A DNA stretch of 64,000 nt, taken from NCBI GenBank assembly GCA_963752855.1, contig CAVVZX010000036.1, positions 124,001-188,000 of the forward strand. Reading direction: 5' to 3'. Within the stretch, counting starts at the first letter, position 1. Every line of letters starts with the position of its first letter. Of the stretch, positions 37,560 through 47,312 are shown in pieces. The stretch is from DATJPW01 sp963752855. GTDB taxonomy: Bacteria > Desulfobacterota > Desulfomonilia > Desulfomonilales > Desulfomonilaceae. The position numbers were made by a program, and so were the translations under genes. The notes below the pieces were generated by a model that was not told the DNA's origin, ran no database searches, and saw only the letters and a list, made by a program, of their open reading frames with translations.

Positions 37560-38187
37560 TCCATACGAGCTCATTCTACAGGGTTGTCGAATTTTAGGCA
37601 TCCCTCTGCAAGATTCTGCGGCGCACAAGATGATCCATCATCTGGATCTCATAAGAAACTGGGGCACTAAGATCAATTTGACCGCTATTAAAGACCCGCG
37701 TGATATGGCGATCCTGCATATTTTGGATTCGTTGACCGTATTCAAAGTGATTCCATTAGGTTCCCGACTGAACATTCTGGACATTGGGAGCGGCGGTGGT
37801 TTTCCGGGCCTCGTGCTTCGGACGGCCGATGAAACGCTCCACGTGACACTTCTGGATCGCGACCCCAAGAAGATCGTTTTTCTCAAACATGCGGCGCGAG
37901 CCTTGAACCTGACCAATGTTGACTTTATAAATATGCCTTTGAAGAACCTGCTCGTTGATCCGTCAGCCGGCCAAATTGACTGTATAGTTTCCAGAGGCTT
38001 TTCTTCGAATATAACTGTGCTGGACGGACTACATTCGCTTTTGGCGCCGAAAGGTTACCTTATAATCATGACAGGACCATCCTCTGAGAAACTCGCTTTA
38101 AGGAATTTCCGCTTGACCATGCTTTGGGAAGGGATTCTTCCCTTTTCGAATCGATTTAGAAAAGTTTCACTTCACCAGTTGAATTAG
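37534..38187 (+). CDS. rsmG: 16S rRNA (guanine527-N7)-methyltransferase
   Basis: About 217-aa methyltransferase of the 530 loop. WGTKINLTAIKDPRDMAILHILDSL is the RsmG signature, and the SAM site is LNILDIGSGGGFPGLVL. ATG 37534 is preceded by an in-frame TTG at 37531. It sits just before parA, the common gidB-parA-parB arrangement near bacterial origins. Confidence 0.95.
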   Translation: MTPLKPPLDPYELILQGCRILGIPLQDSAAHKMIHHLDLIRNWGTKINLTAIKDPRDMAILHILDSLTVFKVIPLGSRLNILDIGSGGGFPGLVLRTADETLHVTLLDRDPKKIVFLKHAARALNLTNVDFINMPLKNLLVDPSAGQIDCIVSRGFSSNITVLDGLHSLLAPKGYLIIMTGPSSEKLALRNFRLTMLWEGILPFSNRFRKVSLHQLN

Positions 38188-38383
38188 AAATGAAAAGATT
38201 TGTGGTTGGCTTTTTATTGGACGGTCTCGTCGGAAATATTTGATTTAGGGGTGGCAGTGTCTTTTGCGCCATTTATCTTAAATATTTCGAACCAAGGATG
38301 ATTATTTGCCTTTATTTTGGAAGTGGTTTTGTGATATGAGGGCTACCCCAGTTCCTCATACAATATGTTGTGGGTTGTAGCCG

Positions 38384-39190
38384 ATGGGACGCGTAATCTG
38401 TATATGTAATCAGAAGGGCGGAGTTGGTAAGACTACGACCGCCGTCAATCTTGCAGCTTGTCTGGCGCTCTCGGAGCGGCGTACGCTCTTAATAGATCTG
38501 GATCCGCAAGCTAATGCATCCAGTGGACTTGGTATTCATTTAGCTCGAGGGACCCCTTCCGTCTATGATTTACTCTTGGGTCGTCAGGGTCATCAAAAAG
38601 TAATATTGCGTACAGAGTTGGAATACTTGGACATCTTGCCCGCTTCGCAAGATCTGATCGGGGCGGAAGTGGAGCTTGTGCCCCTTAATGCCAGGGAACG
38701 ATTTCTTAAATCAGCCCTCGCAACTATAACGGGTGGTTATAATTACATATTCATAGACTGCCCTCCTTCTCTGGGTTTCTTGACAGTTAATGCGCTGGTG
38801 GCTTCCGATTCGGTTTTGGTGCCGATACAATGTGAATATTACGCCTTGGAAGGAGTGGGCTATCTATTGAACACGATCCGTCGAATTCAATCCACTCTTA
38901 ACGCTTCGTTGAGGATAGAAGGCTTTCTCATGACGATGTTCGATCCTCGAAACAATCTTAGCCATCAAGTAGTTGAAGACGTGAGAAAGAACCTCAACGC
39001 ACAGGTATTTGAGACGATAATACCACGAAATGTAAAGTTATCCGAATCGCCAAGTTTTGGTAAACCCGTGGTGTTGTATGATATCGCCTCCAGGGGCGCG
39101 GCCAGTTATCTCGCTCTGGCAAAGGAGATCATGGATGCTGAAGGTCAACGAAACGGCCAAGAAGCGTACCGCATTGGGGCAGGGACTTAA
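38384..39190 (+). CDS. parA: Chromosome partitioning ATPase ParA/Soj
   Basis: 268-aa deviant-Walker ATPase that moves ParB-parS complexes over the nucleoid. ICNQKGGVGKTTTAVNLA is the deviant Walker A, DLDPQANASSGLG is the A' motif, and IFIDCPPSLGFLTVNAL is Walker B. No N-terminal HTH, so it is the chromosomal type. It overlaps parB by 56 bases. Confidence 0.96.
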   Translation: MGRVICICNQKGGVGKTTTAVNLAACLALSERRTLLIDLDPQANASSGLGIHLARGTPSVYDLLLGRQGHQKVILRTELEYLDILPASQDLIGAEVELVPLNARERFLKSALATITGGYNYIFIDCPPSLGFLTVNALVASDSVLVPIQCEYYALEGVGYLLNTIRRIQSTLNASLRIEGFLMTMFDPRNNLSHQVVEDVRKNLNAQVFETIIPRNVKLSESPSFGKPVVLYDIASRGAASYLALAKEIMDAEGQRNGQEAYRIGAGT

Positions 39191-40034
39191 TGCTCTTATC
39201 CCTGTTGACGACTTCCTAACTGATGGAGAATCCGATCGGAACGTAAAAAATTTGAGCATTGACGCTCTTACTCCGAATCCGCATCAACCCAGGAGTCTGT
39301 TCGCAGAGCAATCTTTGATGGATTTGAGTAGGTCCATTAAAGAAATGGGGGTCATTCAGCCGTTGATAGTCCGCCCGGCCGCCGAGGGAAAGTACGAAAT
39401 AGTAGCCGGCGAGAGACGATGGCGAGCTGCGATGATGGCAGGGTTTGCAACGATACCGGTGCTTGTGCGTCAATTGACTGATCTTGAATCCCTTGAAACC
39501 GCTCTGATAGAAAATCTTCAGCGAGAAGACCTGAACCCTGTTGATACGGCGGAGGCATACGATACTCTTATCAAAAAATTCTCTTATACGCATGAGAATT
39601 TGGCGCAAAGGATCGGGAAAGACCGCACAAGCATTACCAACCATCTTAGACTTTTGAAATTACCGGATCCCATAAAACAACAACTTCGAGATGAGCTAAT
39701 TAGTATGGGACATGCCAGGACACTCTTGGGGCTGGATCATGTCCACGCTCAATTGAATCTTTCCAACAAAGTGATCAGGCGAAAACTCTCTGTGAGAGAA
39801 CTCGAAAGAATTGTTCAGAATTACAGGAATAAACACGATTCCAGGACTTTAAGAGATGTGACAAAAGATCCCGCCTTAGCTAACCTCGAGACCGGGCTTT
39901 CACGTCACTTCGCCACCAAGGTTACGATCAGGAAAAATCAAAATGAAGTTGGCAAATTAGAAATTCATTTCCACTCAAGAGAGGAATTGGACCGTCTACT
40001 GGAGATGATCGGTTATTCGGAAGATTTCGCTTGA
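39135..40034 (+). CDS. parB: ParB/RepB/Spo0J family partition protein
   Basis: 299-aa CTPase and parS-binding protein. AGGAG (39123-39127) fixes ATG 39135. NPHQPRSLF, IQPLIVRP and the CTP-binding motif GERRWRAAM are present, with ENLQREDLNPVDTAEAY, then a helix-turn-helix (TQRIGKDRTSITNHLRLLKLP-like segment near residue 160) and a C-terminal dimer domain. A likely parS site is at 56509-56522. Confidence 0.96.
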   Translation: MLKVNETAKKRTALGQGLNALIPVDDFLTDGESDRNVKNLSIDALTPNPHQPRSLFAEQSLMDLSRSIKEMGVIQPLIVRPAAEGKYEIVAGERRWRAAMMAGFATIPVLVRQLTDLESLETALIENLQREDLNPVDTAEAYDTLIKKFSYTHENLAQRIGKDRTSITNHLRLLKLPDPIKQQLRDELISMGHARTLLGLDHVHAQLNLSNKVIRRKLSVRELERIVQNYRNKHDSRTLRDVTKDPALANLETGLSRHFATKVTIRKNQNEVGKLEIHFHSREELDRLLEMIGYSEDFA

Positions 40035-40100
40035 AATCGGCGCCTCCCCGTGTTACCTTAAATTAATTATGTCTTCAGAAATTTTAGGTTTTTTGTATAA

Positions 40101-41450
40101 ATGGATAGTACCTGGATCCGATGTATGGAGGTGCTTCGAGGCAAGGTGAATGACCATGTCATGTCCACTTGGCTCGAGCCCGTCATTTGCGAGCATATAT
40201 CAGAAGGTAAACTGACCCTTTCTGTGCCGAATAATTTTTTTGCCGCATGGATAAAAGACAATTATCTTGAACTACTTTTGGATTCGCTGACGGAACTTAC
40301 CGGAATTAGCTATGAAGTGACCTTTCGTTGTAGGGATTCAGATCAGAACAGCGCAGATAATAGATCCACTGCAAGGAAGTTATATCCGCAAGAAGACTAT
40401 TCATTTGTTCTGACGGATGAATTCGCACTCAGACGCAACTTAAATCCGCGCTACACTTTTGAAAGCTTCGTAGTGGGGTCCTGCAATCAGTTCGCACACG
40501 CGGCGGCCCTATCCGTAGCGGAAAATCTGGCCGGGAGTTACAACCCCTTATTTGTTTATGGTGGAGTGGGCCTGGGCAAGACGCACTTGATGAGCGCTGT
40601 GGGTTACGAGGTTCTTTCCAAGAATCATAAGAAGAAGGTCTCATTTAGCACTTCTGAGGAATTCACGAATGAAATGATTAATGCTATCCGCTTTGACAAG
40701 ATGACCGATTTTAGAAATAAATACAGAAGTGTAGATCTTCTTATGATTGATGACATCCAATTTATCGCCGGAAAAGAACGGACACAAGAGGAATTCTTTC
40801 ATACATTTAATACACTTTATGAAAATAGAAAACAAATAGTGATCACTTCTGACAGATTTCCCAATGAAATATCCGATATGGAGCAGAGACTCAAGTCTCG
40901 TTTCAGTTGGGGTCTTATAGCTGATATCGGTGTGCCGGACCTGGAAACAAGAGTAGCTATTCTCAAAAGAAAGGCTTACGAGGACTCTTTAAAATTACCT
41001 GATGAGGTAGCCTATTTTCTGGCCGAGAATGTCGAAACTAACGTAAGAGAGTTGGTCGGTTGTCTTGTTCGAGTGATTGCAATGAGTTCGCTTCAAGGAC
41101 TGCCGCTTACTAAGGACTTGGCGGAGATGGCTTTGCGAGACATTTTTCGCCGAAGCGTCAAGAATATAACGGTAGACGATATACTCTCTCATGTTTCCAA
41201 GGCTTTTAATGTCAAGGTCGCCGATATCAAATCCAAAAAGAAGCACAAGCTGTATTCATTGCCCAGACAAGTTGCCATGTGCTTAACTCGGGAATTGACT
41301 GAACTATCCTATCCCGAAATTGGCGCTGCCTTCGGAGGGAAGGATCATTCCACCGTGATTTACGCTACTCGAAAAATTGAAAAGGCCATTGAAGAAAACC
41401 ACTCTTTGAGAAATATGGTCGAAGCAATCAAGAAGGATATTCGAACGTGA
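40101..41450 (+). CDS. dnaA: Chromosomal replication initiator DnaA
   Basis: 449-aa AAA+ initiator. The N-terminal domain I covers residues 1-75 (WLEPVICEHIS). The AAA+ core has NPLFVYGGVGLGKTHLM (Walker A), LLMIDDIQFIAGKERTQEEFFH (Walker B) and an Arg-finger region SRFSWGLIADI. Domain IV ends with the DNA-binding signature GGKDHSTVIYATRKI. It is placed between parB and dnaN, with the candidate origin directly after it. Confidence 0.98.
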   Translation: MDSTWIRCMEVLRGKVNDHVMSTWLEPVICEHISEGKLTLSVPNNFFAAWIKDNYLELLLDSLTELTGISYEVTFRCRDSDQNSADNRSTARKLYPQEDYSFVLTDEFALRRNLNPRYTFESFVVGSCNQFAHAAALSVAENLAGSYNPLFVYGGVGLGKTHLMSAVGYEVLSKNHKKKVSFSTSEEFTNEMINAIRFDKMTDFRNKYRSVDLLMIDDIQFIAGKERTQEEFFHTFNTLYENRKQIVITSDRFPNEISDMEQRLKSRFSWGLIADIGVPDLETRVAILKRKAYEDSLKLPDEVAYFLAENVETNVRELVGCLVRVIAMSSLQGLPLTKDLAEMALRDIFRRSVKNITVDDILSHVSKAFNVKVADIKSKKKHKLYSLPRQVAMCLTRELTELSYPEIGAAFGGKDHSTVIYATRKIEKAIEENHSLRNMVEAIKKDIRT

Positions 41451-41673
41451 TCAGACCCGATAGTTGACTGTGGAAAATCTGTTTATGCGCACGGGATAAG
41501 TTTAGCCGGCTCAGTTTTTCACAGTTTGATTCCGCGGTCATCCACCGACTATTCAACATCGTTATTTCAATTCAAAAGCGGAGCGGACTGCCTTTTCCAC
41601 AAATTCACAGCCTCTCTTACTACGACTATTCTTTTAATTGTTATTGATTCATAAGAATGAGTTAGGAGGATTT
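41451..41673 (+). other. Candidate replication origin (oriC) between dnaA and dnaN
   Basis: A 223-bp gap with two TTTTCCACA-type DnaA boxes in opposite orientation: TGTGGAAAA at 41469-41477 and TTTTCCACA at 41593-41601. Related TTTTCACAG and ATTCACAG sequences occur at about 41516 and 41604. An AT-rich run (41628-41660) precedes dnaN. Gene order parAB-dnaA-dnaN-gyrB supports an origin here, but these boxes are not perfect TTATCCACA and no skew calculation was done. Confidence 0.58.
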
Positions 41674-42768
41674 ATGTTTATAGAAATCGAAAGAGATATT
41701 CTCCACGACGGATTGTCCAAGTCAGTTCCCATTACGGAAAAGAAATCCACCTTACCGATATTGTCTCATGTTTTGTTTAATGCTCATGATTCGACGCTAC
41801 AACTAACCGCAACTGATCTTTCAGTAGGATTACGACTCATATACGATTGCAACGTGAACGAATCCGGCATGTTAGCGATTCCTGGTAAGAAATTATCGGA
41901 AATAATTAGAGAATTGCCATCAGGGCGTGTTTCGATGCAATCGCTCGACAGCGGTCGGATTAAGATCTTGTCCGGAAATAGCCAATTTGAGTTGGCAGGT
42001 ATGGATGCTTCCGATTATCCGGCATTTTCTGGTATGGAAGGAGTTGAAACAGGTTCTATCCAGGCGGAAAAATTGCTCTACATGATAGACAAAACGCTTT
42101 TTGCTTCGTCCAACGATGAATCGCGATTTAATTTGAATGGGGTGTTATTTGAGCAAAATGAACAAGTTATAAGGCTTGTGGCCACCGATGGCCACCGTCT
42201 GGCATTGATCGATGAAGATTTGGGAATGTCTGTGCCCGCCAGGGTTTTGGCGCCGAAAAGAGGACTCTTGGAACTGAGAAGAATGCTGGAAAACATTGAA
42301 GGCGCCATTGAACTTGGATTCGAACAAAAGAACATGTGTATTAAGAGCGAACATTTTGTCATGACAATACGCCTTATTGATGGAGATTACCCTGATTATA
42401 GAAAGGTAATCCCTGAAACTGGTGAAAAGAGATTGAAATCAGACCGTACCAAGTTACTACAGACTTTAAGGAGAGTGGCTATTTTGACTTCCGAAAGGAA
42501 CAAGGGGGTTGATGTTATTATAAATTCGGGTAGAATTGAAATAACCGCCGTTCATCCCGACTTAGGCGCGGCCAAGGATGAGCTGGAGGTCGAATATGAA
42601 GGAGACTCCTTTTCTCTCCTCATAAACGTGGCTTATTTCATAGAATCGCTGAGCGCAGTCGATACTGACACTGTATCCTTGGAATTTCATCGCGAAGGAG
42701 CCCCGATTGTAATAAGACCCGAACCTGCAAAAACTTATTTTAATCTAGTAATGCCGATGAGAAGATAA
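41674..42768 (+). CDS. dnaN: DNA polymerase III beta subunit (sliding clamp)
   Basis: 364-aa ring-forming clamp. Three repeats of the clamp fold are recognisable: MFIEIERDILHDGLSKSVPITEKKSTLPILSHV (residues 1-33), EQNEQVIRLVATDGHRLALIDED, and the C-terminal YFNLVMPMRR, usual for the last strand. AGGAGG lies directly before ATG 41674. Confidence 0.97.
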   Translation: MFIEIERDILHDGLSKSVPITEKKSTLPILSHVLFNAHDSTLQLTATDLSVGLRLIYDCNVNESGMLAIPGKKLSEIIRELPSGRVSMQSLDSGRIKILSGNSQFELAGMDASDYPAFSGMEGVETGSIQAEKLLYMIDKTLFASSNDESRFNLNGVLFEQNEQVIRLVATDGHRLALIDEDLGMSVPARVLAPKRGLLELRRMLENIEGAIELGFEQKNMCIKSEHFVMTIRLIDGDYPDYRKVIPETGEKRLKSDRTKLLQTLRRVAILTSERNKGVDVIINSGRIEITAVHPDLGAAKDELEVEYEGDSFSLLINVAYFIESLSAVDTDTVSLEFHREGAPIVIRPEPAKTYFNLVMPMRR

Positions 42769-42824
42769 ATTGCTTGACGGCCCATCAACGTCGGGTCGAG
42801 CAGCGGTAAGAGGAAACACCGAAA

Positions 42825-45245
42825 GTGCAAGAAGATCAACATTATGGCGCAGAGCAAATAAAAGTCCTTGAAGGCATGGATGCCGTACGGAACACACCGG
42901 GAATGTACATAGGAAATACCAGTTCCGAGGGGCTTCACCAGCTTGTTTGGGAAGTAGTGGACAACGCTGTGGATGAGGCTTTGGCAGGCTTTTGCAACAA
43001 TATTTCTGTAACCGTGCATCTGGATTCATCAGCGACGGTCGAAGACGATGGCCGAGGCATTCCCACGGAAATCCACCCGACGGAGAAAATCCCGGCAGCG
43101 GAAGTAGTTATGACCATGCTGCACGCGGGGGGCAAGTTTGACAGCAAAACCTATAAAGTGTCGGGAGGCTTGCATGGCGTAGGCGTTTCCGTTGTCAATG
43201 CTCTTTCCGAAGTATTGAAGCTTGAAATCCGCCGAGAGGGTCAAGTTTTCCGGCAAACCTATCGCCGAGGCAGAAAGAATTCCGATCTCGAGATTGTAGG
43301 AACAACTCGACGAGCGGGGACCAAAATTACATTTAAAGCGGATACGGAAATTTTCGGCAATATGGAATTAAATTATGACATTATTGCCGCGAGACTCCGG
43401 GAATTGGCCTTTTTAAATAAAGGCTTGAAGATAACCTTTGAAGATGAGAGATCGCAGAAACCTGTGACGACTTTTGAATACGAAGGCGGCATAGTTTCTT
43501 TCGTAGAGCATCTTAACACTGCTAAGAAGGTTATGGACGGCCCGCCAATTTATATACACCACGAGAAAGACACCAATTTTGTTGAATGCGCCATCCAGTA
43601 CAACGATGGGTATTCCGAGACGGTTTTTTCATATTGTAACAATATCAATACATTTGAGGGAGGAACGCATCTCTCCGGGTTCAGGGCGGCGCTCACACGA
43701 ACGATAAATCAATACGCGAGTACCAAAGGGCTCCTTAAGAATGGCAAAGGCCAAATTTCAATAAGTGGGGAAGATTTCCGTGAAGGTTTGACTGCCGTAT
43801 TAAGCGTCCGAATGGTTAATCCTCAATTTGACAGTCAAACCAAGTCGAAGCTCGGAAATATGGAAATACGAGGCATCGTTGACCAGCTGATCAACGAAAA
43901 ACTGGCTGAATATTTAGAAGAAAATCCCCAAGCTGCCAGGTGGATTATAAATAAAGCCTTGGAAGCAAGTAGAGCAAGAGAAGCGGCTCGCAAAGCCAGA
44001 GAACTTACTCGACGAAAAAGCGCTTTAGAAATGTCCTCGCTTCCTGGAAAACTGGCCGATTGTCAGGAAAAGGACCCCGCCCTGTCAGAATTATTCATCG
44101 TTGAAGGCGAATCAGCCGGCGGTTCGGCCAAACAGGGTCGCGACAGACGCACTCAAGCCATCCTTCCTCTAAAAGGAAAAATCCTCAATGTGGAGAAGGC
44201 AAGATTTGATAAGATTGTTCAAAGCGCGGAGATAAGAATTCTCATAACCGCATTGGGAACCGGAATAGGAGAAGAGGATTTCGAAATATCCAAGATTCGG
44301 TACAACAAAGTCATCATTATGACGGATGCGGACGTTGACGGTTCCCATATTCGCACCTTGCTATTGACGTTTTTCTTTAGATGGATGCCGGAAGTCATTA
44401 ATAGAGGGTTCCTGTATTTTGCTCAACCTCCATTATTTAAAGTAAAAAAGGGAAAAGGTGAAATCTACGTCAAGGACGAAAGTTCGCTGGACGATATTAT
44501 TCTCAATAACGGGCTTGAAAAAGTAAAAATTGCCTCCATAGAGGGGGTGTCCCTGGAAGGGACTGTCTTGGTGAACATCATCAAGAACCTCTTGAGAATG
44601 GAAAAGATATTGGATTTGTTTGAAGTAAAGAACATGGAGAGGATAGTATTGAAGTCGTTCGCAACAGAGGGCTTATCTCAGAATACACTCGGAGATATGG
44701 ACCGGACAACGGAGATTGTGGAAAACGTCCTGAGGAGAATCGAAAAGCGTTGTCCTGAGATAATGCCGGTGACCATAGATATTGAAAAAGACGAAGAGGA
44801 ATCCAAGTATAGGATAGATGTCAAGTCACGCCACAACGGATTGGAACGGCGGACCGTGATAGATTATGATCTTACCGAATCCCCTTCCTTTGAAGAGATT
44901 GTGTCAATAAGTCGAAAAATAGAAGCAGTCGGCGAACCGCCATTTCGAGTGGAAATAGAAGACAAGGTTGAAGAGGTATCTTCTTTTTCCGGATTGGTGG
45001 GAATGATTATGGAAAACGGTCGCAAAAAACTTGCGATTCAACGGTACAAAGGCCTAGGAGAAATGAATGCCGAGCAATTGTGGGAAACCACAATGAATCC
45101 GGAGAATCGCCAAATCCTTCAAGTAGCGATTGAGGACGCCGTAAAAGCTAACGAGATATTCGCCACATTAATGGGCGATCAAGTGGAGCCCAGAAGAGAA
45201 TTCATAGAAAGAAACGCCCTGAATGTTGTGAACTTGGACTATTGA
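42825..45245 (+). CDS. gyrB: DNA gyrase subunit B
   Basis: 806-aa ATPase subunit of gyrase. Its GHKL ATPase has VWEVVDNAVDEALAG and EDDGRGIPTEIHP, GGLHGVGVSVVNALS, and the TOPRIM motif LSELFIVEGESAGGSAKQGRDR with MTDADVDGSHIRTLLL. The C-terminus has QRYKGLGEMNAEQLWETTM. The start is GTG 42825. The frame is intact through 2.4 kb, in contrast to many shorter genes in this window. Confidence 0.98.
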   Translation: MQEDQHYGAEQIKVLEGMDAVRNTPGMYIGNTSSEGLHQLVWEVVDNAVDEALAGFCNNISVTVHLDSSATVEDDGRGIPTEIHPTEKIPAAEVVMTMLHAGGKFDSKTYKVSGGLHGVGVSVVNALSEVLKLEIRREGQVFRQTYRRGRKNSDLEIVGTTRRAGTKITFKADTEIFGNMELNYDIIAARLRELAFLNKGLKITFEDERSQKPVTTFEYEGGIVSFVEHLNTAKKVMDGPPIYIHHEKDTNFVECAIQYNDGYSETVFSYCNNINTFEGGTHLSGFRAALTRTINQYASTKGLLKNGKGQISISGEDFREGLTAVLSVRMVNPQFDSQTKSKLGNMEIRGIVDQLINEKLAEYLEENPQAARWIINKALEASRAREAARKARELTRRKSALEMSSLPGKLADCQEKDPALSELFIVEGESAGGSAKQGRDRRTQAILPLKGKILNVEKARFDKIVQSAEIRILITALGTGIGEEDFEISKIRYNKVIIMTDADVDGSHIRTLLLTFFFRWMPEVINRGFLYFAQPPLFKVKKGKGEIYVKDESSLDDIILNNGLEKVKIASIEGVSLEGTVLVNIIKNLLRMEKILDLFEVKNMERIVLKSFATEGLSQNTLGDMDRTTEIVENVLRRIEKRCPEIMPVTIDIEKDEEESKYRIDVKSRHNGLERRTVIDYDLTESPSFEEIVSISRKIEAVGEPPFRVEIEDKVEEVSSFSGLVGMIMENGRKKLAIQRYKGLGEMNAEQLWETTMNPENRQILQVAIEDAVKANEIFATLMGDQVEPRREFIERNALNVVNLDY

Positions 45246-45277
45246 AAAGACGCACTACAGATAGGGCAAAGAAAACC

Positions 45278-45538
45278 ATGTATTTCGATTCAATCAAACA
45301 GGTAATTAAAGAGTTCCTTTTTGGAATGGCGGTGTACGAGCAAGCCATGGTTCCGCTGAAAGAGAAGGCCGAACTCGAGCGCCTTTTATTTCTCATCTTG
45401 TTCGGGGATATGGTGGGAATCCCGATGCTGCGACCATATTATACCCTTCGGATTCTGCCTTATGTGTGTACCAGTTTTGAGCCTTGGAAACGCTCCATAC
45501 TCAGGCCGCGAGATTGGACCGATTGGGCATTTGATTGA
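45278..45538 (+). CDS. Conserved-looking small protein, unknown function
   Basis: 86 aa starting MYFDSIKQVIKEFLFGMAVYEQAM. It has a hydrophobic middle (LERLLFLILFGDMVGIPML) and ends RPRDWTDWAFD. It follows gyrB by 32 bases and may share its transcript; an upstream in-frame TTG overlaps the gyrB stop. No family recognised with confidence. Confidence 0.55.
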   Translation: MYFDSIKQVIKEFLFGMAVYEQAMVPLKEKAELERLLFLILFGDMVGIPMLRPYYTLRILPYVCTSFEPWKRSILRPRDWTDWAFD

Positions 45539-45607
45539 TCAATAGAAATCCCTTGAGAGAAGAAAGCGTCATGTACCCTGAAAAAGGGGCCAGATTACAA
45601 TATTTAT

Positions 45608-45668
45608 GAAGTCTTTGGGAAGGGGGTCTGGAGGAAACCTTTTCTACCGAGAAAAGGTTTCCCCCAGA
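45608..45668 (+). repeat. Single-hairpin copy of the composite repeat family
   Basis: Head AGTCTTTGGGAAGGGGGTC, then a stem TCTGGAGGAAACCTTTTC with its complement (45627-45668). It lies between the convergent small gene and metF. Only the right-hand (plus orientation) hairpin is present. It could end transcription in both directions. Confidence 0.72.
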
Positions 45669-45681
45669 ATACTTTTCAAAT

Positions 45682-46617
45682 TCAAACGGCGGGTCTGGGT
45701 AGAAGTTTAGCTTTTTCAGCTATTTCTCCGACTTTTTCCTCCCACTCGATTGCCATGATGTGAACTCCGGCTATACCGGGAATCTGCCGTAGCGCTTCAA
45801 TTGTTTCCACTGCTATGGTGATGCCTTCCTCGGCTTGCTTCTCCTTGGGAGTATCCTTCATCCTTTTGAGGAGTTCCTCCGGAACGTCCATACCGGGCAC
45901 GTTATTCGCCATGTACTTGGCCATGCCAAATGACTTGAATGGAGTAACTCCACCAAGGATAAAGATCCTTTCATGAAGCCCGCGGTCTACTACGCCTTTC
46001 ATCCACTCTCGGAATTTGCTTAAATTGAAGATGCACTGAGTCTGGATGAACTCCGCTCCTGCGGCGGCTTTTTTCGCAAGTCTGGGGACCCGGATTTCAA
46101 AAGGGTCCGCAAAGGGGTTTTCCGCTGCTCCCACAAACAACTTAGGAGCGCCCTTAATGTCTTCACCCCCGAGGAATTTGCCCTCATCTCTCATTCGACG
46201 GACCGTCTGAATAAGCTGCATGGAATCAATATCAAATACATTCTTGGCCTGAGGATGATCGCCGAACTTCTGGTGATCCCCCGAAAGACAGAGCATATTC
46301 TTTATTCCGAGAGCCGCTCCGCCCAGAATATCGCTTTGCATTGCAATCCTGTTGCGGTCTCGGCAGACCATCTGCATGACCGGTTCGAGGCCTTCCTGCA
46401 TCATAATGACCGCAGAGGCTATGGAGGACATCCTTACCACTGAAGTCTGATTATCCGTTATATTGAAAGCGTCCGCCTTGCCTTTTAGCAACTGGCACTT
46501 CTTCCTTATAACTTCGGGATCCGCGCCCCGAGGCGGCCCACACTCGCCTGTAACTGCGAACTGCCCCGATCGAAGGATTTTTTCGAGTTTACTCTCCGTT
46601 TTGCATTCCGCACTCAT
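45682..46617 (-). CDS. metF: Methylenetetrahydrofolate reductase
   Basis: 311-aa FAD-dependent TIM barrel that reduces methylene-THF to methyl-THF. FAVTGECGPPRGADPEVIRKK is the family opening, with LKGKADAFNITDNQTSVVRMSS (active-site and FAD region) and FIQTQCIFNLSKFREWM near the C-terminus. It overlaps metV by 4 bases. Beside metV and mvhD, it points to the methyl branch of the Wood-Ljungdahl pathway rather than only methionine synthesis. Confidence 0.92.
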   Translation of the reverse strand: MSAECKTESKLEKILRSGQFAVTGECGPPRGADPEVIRKKCQLLKGKADAFNITDNQTSVVRMSSIASAVIMMQEGLEPVMQMVCRDRNRIAMQSDILGGAALGIKNMLCLSGDHQKFGDHPQAKNVFDIDSMQLIQTVRRMRDEGKFLGGEDIKGAPKLFVGAAENPFADPFEIRVPRLAKKAAAGAEFIQTQCIFNLSKFREWMKGVVDRGLHERIFILGGVTPFKSFGMAKYMANNVPGMDVPEELLKRMKDTPKEKQAEEGITIAVETIEALRQIPGIAGVHIMAIEWEEKVGEIAEKAKLLPRPAV

Positions 46618-47282
46618 CGCTGAAAGTCCTCCCTAACCATCTTCCGTGGACCGCCATCCCTATTGGTCCTCCAGTCGCATATTCCCATCAGTTCCTCGTA
46701 TCGGTTCATTAATCCGAGGCTCTTGAGCCGGTCGACAATAAGCTGCCAGCCACAATCGACTTCAGGATCGATTTCACACTTGCCTTTTGTCGAACCTCCG
46801 CACGGTCCGTTGAGTAAGCTCTTGGAACATCTGGTAATAGGACAGATCCCGCCTGTATAGTATAATTTGCACTCACCGCAGGTCTGACATTTTTCTACGT
46901 AATATCCTTCTCTCACAGAACCGCCGACGAATGTCGTATTCAAGGCCGGGTAGGACGGTGTAGCGGCATATCGCTCCGCTACGTACTGCACCCCAACGCC
47001 ACATGCCATGGAAACCACGGCATCCACCTCGGGCGCAATGCTTTGAACCTCGTCCACATATTCCGGATCGCACTGCCGTTCAACGGTCTTCTCAATAATT
47101 TCCAGTGGTTTGCCTTCTTTGTCCCTGGCCATGCGGAGCTGACTGGAAAGGACGCGTACTGCGTCGTCTCCGCCGGTAAGGCATACCGTTACACAGCCTC
47201 CACAGCCCAGCACCAAAATCTTCTTATGGTCTTCGACCATTTTGAGAATTTCCTCGAAGGGCTTCCTCTCACCTACAACCAT
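46614..47282 (-). CDS. metV: MetV-type zinc/iron-sulfur partner of methylenetetrahydrofolate reductase
   Basis: 222-aa protein homologous to the C-terminal region added to some MetF. The N-terminal part has KILVLGCGGCVTVCLTGGDD. The Cys-rich part is EKCQTCGECKLYYTGGICPITRCSKSLLNGPCGG, which fits [4Fe-4S] and zinc binding, followed by CEIDPEVDCGWQLI. It overlaps metF by 4 bases, so the two subunits are translated together. Confidence 0.88.
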   Translation of the reverse strand: MVVGERKPFEEILKMVEDHKKILVLGCGGCVTVCLTGGDDAVRVLSSQLRMARDKEGKPLEIIEKTVERQCDPEYVDEVQSIAPEVDAVVSMACGVGVQYVAERYAATPSYPALNTTFVGGSVREGYYVEKCQTCGECKLYYTGGICPITRCSKSLLNGPCGGSTKGKCEIDPEVDCGWQLIVDRLKSLGLMNRYEELMGICDWRTNRDGGPRKMVREDFQR

Positions 47283-47312
47283 TTCGTTCCTCCAAAGCGA
47301 CGCTGAAACTTG

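Noticed and set aside
37835..37855. TCCACGTGACACT near rsmG as a parS site (similar one at 17935)
   Set aside because: Only one half matches; the right half is not palindromic and both lie inside coding sequence.
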